Source of the DNA: Chthoniobacterales bacterium
GTDB lineage: Bacteria; Verrucomicrobiota; Verrucomicrobiia; Chthoniobacterales; UBA10450
Assembly: GCA_013697015.1 (NCBI GenBank)
Contig: JACCXL010000327.1
Location: 1 to 6,949 of the forward strand
Direction: 5' to 3'
DNA: 6,949 nucleotides
Of the stretch, positions 4,935-6,949 are shown piece after piece (positions within the stretch are counted from its first letter, which is position 1; the number at the start of each line of letters is the position of its first letter). The notes under the pieces were generated by a model that was not told the origin of the DNA, ran no database searches, and saw only the letters and a program-made list of their open reading frames with translations. The position numbers and the translations under genes were made by a program.

Positions 4935-6482
4935 TGCCGCGACGTGCACAACGATCTTATGGAAGCCGGTGGTGCCGGACTTGAATGGCCGGTCTTCGTC
5001 CCATTCCTGGACTTCGCCGTCGCCGTCGGTAGCGCGCGCGACGAGCGTGTAATCGCCGGGTTCGTCTGGCCGCCAATCGAAACTCCAGAGCGACCACGTC
5101 AGCCTTGTGCCTGGGTAGTCGAGTGTCGCGTCATCCCAGCTCTCGCCGTCGTCGAAGCTTACTTCCACCCGCGAAATTCCGCGATCGCCACCGAACGCTA
5201 CGCCCTTGACCGGGATGCCGTTAGCCGCGGCCGCGAATGGCAACCGCGCCTCGTGATCCGGTTGGTCGAAACGTGAGCGGGTCGGCACGATAAAATCTGG
5301 CCCCCATCCCTGTTTTTCGTAAAAGCCGACGGCGTTCGCGTCCGTGATTTCGATGCGAGTCACCCACTTCACGTGTTTCTCTCCGAAATAACCCGGGACG
5401 AGAACGCGGGCCGGAAAACCATGGCGGTCCGGGAGCGGCTCTCCGTTCATCTCGTAGGCGATCAACGTGGTGGCGTCCATCGCCTTCTCGAATGGGAACG
5501 TGTCTGTGTAATTGTCCACTCCGTGCAACTTGACCTTGGCCGCGCCTGGGAGCGGACCGGCTGGTTCGAGCAGCGTCGCCAGCGGGATGCCGCGCCAGAG
5601 CGCGTTGCTCATCAATCCGGCATCCAGCCCATTGCTGATGCACATGATCGTCGTTTCCTGGTCTACCGGCGTCAGCGCCTTCAAGTCGGCGAGCTTGTAA
5701 GTCCGTGGATTTTGCACGAGCCCGGAAATTTCGAGGCGCCAGAGGAGCGAATCCACCTTGGGGTCGACGACGTTTTTGGTGACGCAATAGAACTGATCGT
5801 TCGGTGTGATCGCTTGGACGATCCGCCCCTTGTACTGCGTCCCGTCGTAGCTGAAGGTGGCGACGCGATATAGTTTTCGCAGAAGCGTCGCGCCCGCGGC
5901 TCCGCTCAGCAAAATTCCGAGGCCGCCGAAAAGAAACGCGCGCCTCCCGATGTGCGGTGTGAACGGCGAAGCATCAGGCGACCGGCGTTCGCTCATGACG
6001 AAGTCGAACCCGCCCACGATGGTTCGTTCGAAAAGCAGAAACGCGAGCGCTAGTCCGACAATCGTGACGAGCTTCGCGGCATCGATCGGGAGTCCGCGGT
6101 AACCTGTTCCGAGAACTGGCCAGAGTACCGCCGACGTCACCGCGAGCGGAAGCAGGATAAAGACTGCTGCGCTGATCGCACCGCTGATGCGATGGTCGCG
6201 TCGGAAAATTCCAAATAGCCCGCCGCCCAGCGCGCCGACCAAAATCTGCCCAGCAATCACGGAGCCGACTCCGAGTTGCTTCATGTGGTTGTAGCCGCCG
6301 ACCCGGCCCATGAGGGAGAGAAACAAGTCCGCCGGGATGAAGACAGAGAGCCGATCGCCGAAAATGGCGAGCGGCGTCGCCACCCCGAACAACGAGGCAA
6401 GCAGGAGCATCGCAACCGTCATCGCGCACCCAGCGACGAGCCCGATCAAGCTTCCGATAAAAAACGCGCGGCTCCGACTCAT
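4932..6482 (-). CDS. Membrane-anchored sulfite-oxidase-family molybdopterin oxidoreductase, 516 aa
   Basis: A predicted molybdenum-cofactor enzyme on the outer face of the cytoplasmic membrane; its substrate is unknown. Residues 1-202 hold about five hydrophobic spans (~7-34, 72-92, 101-122, 136-152, 183-200). Basic FRRDHR (93-98) and GRR (179-181) both fall on the cytoplasmic side by the positive-inside rule, putting the C-terminal domain outside. GRRAFLFGG (179-187) just before the last span resembles a Tat twin-arginine signal. The oxidoreductase domain (~210-385) has C281-I-S-N, the expected molybdenum-ligating Cys, then GIPLATLLEP (298-307) and the family signature NGEPLPDRHGFPARVLVPG (346-364), with YFGEKHVKW (365-373). 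The C-terminal part (~405-516) looks like the Mo-cofactor dimerisation domain (RISRVEVSFDDGESW-like strand pairs, WRPDEPGDYTLVARATDGDG). The ATG at 6482 is preceded by GGAAAG. It lies 71 bases after the glycosyltransferase gene on the same strand, possibly co-transcribed. No haem domain or cytochrome partner is visible. Confidence 0.92.
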   Translation of the reverse strand: MSRSRAFFIGSLIGLVAGCAMTVAMLLLASLFGVATPLAIFGDRLSVFIPADLFLSLMGRVGGYNHMKQLGVGSVIAGQILVGALGGGLFGIFRRDHRISGAISAAVFILLPLAVTSAVLWPVLGTGYRGLPIDAAKLVTIVGLALAFLLFERTIVGGFDFVMSERRSPDASPFTPHIGRRAFLFGGLGILLSGAAGATLLRKLYRVATFSYDGTQYKGRIVQAITPNDQFYCVTKNVVDPKVDSLLWRLEISGLVQNPRTYKLADLKALTPVDQETTIMCISNGLDAGLMSNALWRGIPLATLLEPAGPLPGAAKVKLHGVDNYTDTFPFEKAMDATTLIAYEMNGEPLPDRHGFPARVLVPGYFGEKHVKWVTRIEITDANAVGFYEKQGWGPDFIVPTRSRFDQPDHEARLPFAAAANGIPVKGVAFGGDRGISRVEVSFDDGESWDDATLDYPGTRLTWSLWSFDWRPDEPGDYTLVARATDGDGEVQEWDEDRPFKSGTTGFHKIVVHVAA

Positions 6483-6553
6483 GGATTCTTTCCGTTTACG
6501 CCAAGATTCCGGGTGCGAGTCGATGATCGCCGGGAGGCCGTTGTGGGGCGAGG
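6483..6553. other. 71-base spacer between GT2 and molybdenum-enzyme genes
   Basis: The two genes run in the same direction (minus). GGAAAG lies about five bases before the ATG of the molybdenum-enzyme gene and is its probable ribosome binding site. I see no clear terminator hairpin and no clear promoter, so read-through from the glycosyltransferase gene is possible. Confidence 0.4.
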
Positions 6554-6949
6554 TTAATTCTTTGGCTCGGCGGCGACGCGAACCAGTGTGGCCAGAATCC
6601 GCGCGCCCGCGACAAAAGTTCCGCGCAGCGTGCCCGAAACTTTCGACTCGCCGCCGGTGCGACAGCGGTGATTCACCGGAACTTCAAGGATGCGGAGACC
6701 GCCGCGCGCGGCCCGCATCTGCATTTCCAGATTCCATCCATAGGTTTGCTCCGTCATGCCGAGTCGATCCAGTGCATCGCGGCGGATGGCACGAAACGGA
6801 CACATGTCAGTGTAGTGCACGTGGTAGAGGGGGCGGATTAGCCACCCGGCGAGATATCCGGCGAAGATCTGTTGCGGGTTCATGCTCCCGGGCTCGCGCT
6901 CGCCCCGCGTCCGGGACCCGATTACGAAATCGTGCGTGTCATCAAGAAT
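6554..6949 (-). CDS. GT2 glycosyltransferase (polyprenyl-phosphate mannosyltransferase type), C-terminal part
   Basis: The reading frame enters from the right edge, so the first part with the nucleotide-binding DxD is missing and 131 residues remain. The visible part is typical of the Dpm1/DPMS-like GT2 family, which moves a sugar from GDP- or UDP-sugar to a polyprenyl phosphate at the membrane. DFVIGSRTRGE (7-17) is the usual strand and loop after the DxD region. YTDMCPFRAIRRDALDRLGM (46-65) follows, and YGWNLEMQMRAARGG (70-84) carries the conserved Trp and Glu near the active site. VNHRCRTGGESKVSGT (92-107) is the basic loop, and the end is moderately hydrophobic (FVAGARILATLVRV), without the long GtrA-like membrane domain of some relatives. 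An internal ATG at 6883 is not the start, because conserved residues continue upstream to the edge. The sugar and acceptor are unknown; related enzymes act in glycan and glycolipid synthesis. Confidence 0.88.
   Translation of the reverse strand: MLDDTHDFVIGSRTRGEREPGSMNPQQIFAGYLAGWLIRPLYHVHYTDMCPFRAIRRDALDRLGMTEQTYGWNLEMQMRAARGGLRILEVPVNHRCRTGGESKVSGTLRGTFVAGARILATLVRVAAEPKN

Noticed and set aside
5221..5787. A long minus-strand ORF in a second frame inside the molybdenum-enzyme gene, and similar long ORFs opposite the glycosyltransferase, trxB and this gene
   Set aside because: All lie within well-supported genes, have Arg/Pro-rich shadow-frame composition and show no family motifs. They follow from GC-rich codon use.

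Overview
The window reads as a piece of a moderately GC-rich bacterial chromosome, probably from an environmental, perhaps metagenome-assembled, genome. Two things point, weakly, to Verrucomicrobiota or a similar soil phylum. One is an exported protein built from a fibronectin-III-like domain and a chitobiase-C-terminal-like domain joined by Thr-Pro linkers. The other is an Fpg that begins PELAEVEYY. No marker gene fixes the taxonomy, so this is inference. I see no prophage, insertion sequence, CRISPR array, tRNA or rRNA.

Layout. Positions 1-674 (minus) hold the N-terminal part of a secreted multidomain protein that runs off the left edge. Its Shine-Dalgarno is excellent, but the expected ATG appears to lack one base. 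Positions 675-1218 hold no convincing gene, only a possible 46-codon ORF, several inverted repeats and a stretch that may be a decayed coding relic. Positions 4047 to 1219 (minus) form a compact cluster: thioredoxin reductase (trxB), a GT4-type glycosyltransferase starting with GTG, and a GNAT-like acetyltransferase whose ATG overlaps the glycosyltransferase stop as ATGA. Divergent from trxB, across a 79-bp GC-rich palindromic spacer, is an Fpg/MutM DNA glycosylase (4127-4924, plus). It converges with 7 bp between stop codons on a membrane-anchored sulfite-oxidase-family molybdenum enzyme (6482 to 4932, minus). Upstream of that gene on the same strand is the C-terminal end of a GT2 glycosyltransferase of the polyprenyl-phosphate mannosyltransferase type (6949 to 6554), which runs off the right edge.

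How the genes may work together. trxB and mutM both deal with oxidative damage, through thiol reduction and removal of oxidised purines, and they sit head to head. The GT4/GNAT pair is probably translationally coupled and suggests synthesis and modification of a glycolipid or envelope glycan; substrates cannot be read from sequence. The molybdenum enzyme probably works on the outer face of the cytoplasmic membrane. It has five predicted membrane spans, with a twin-arginine motif just before the last one, as expected if the cofactor-loaded domain is exported by Tat.

I found no clear new biological system. The most useful leads are the start-codon lesion in the secreted protein, the polytopic Tat-type molybdoenzyme, and the altered zinc finger of the Fpg.
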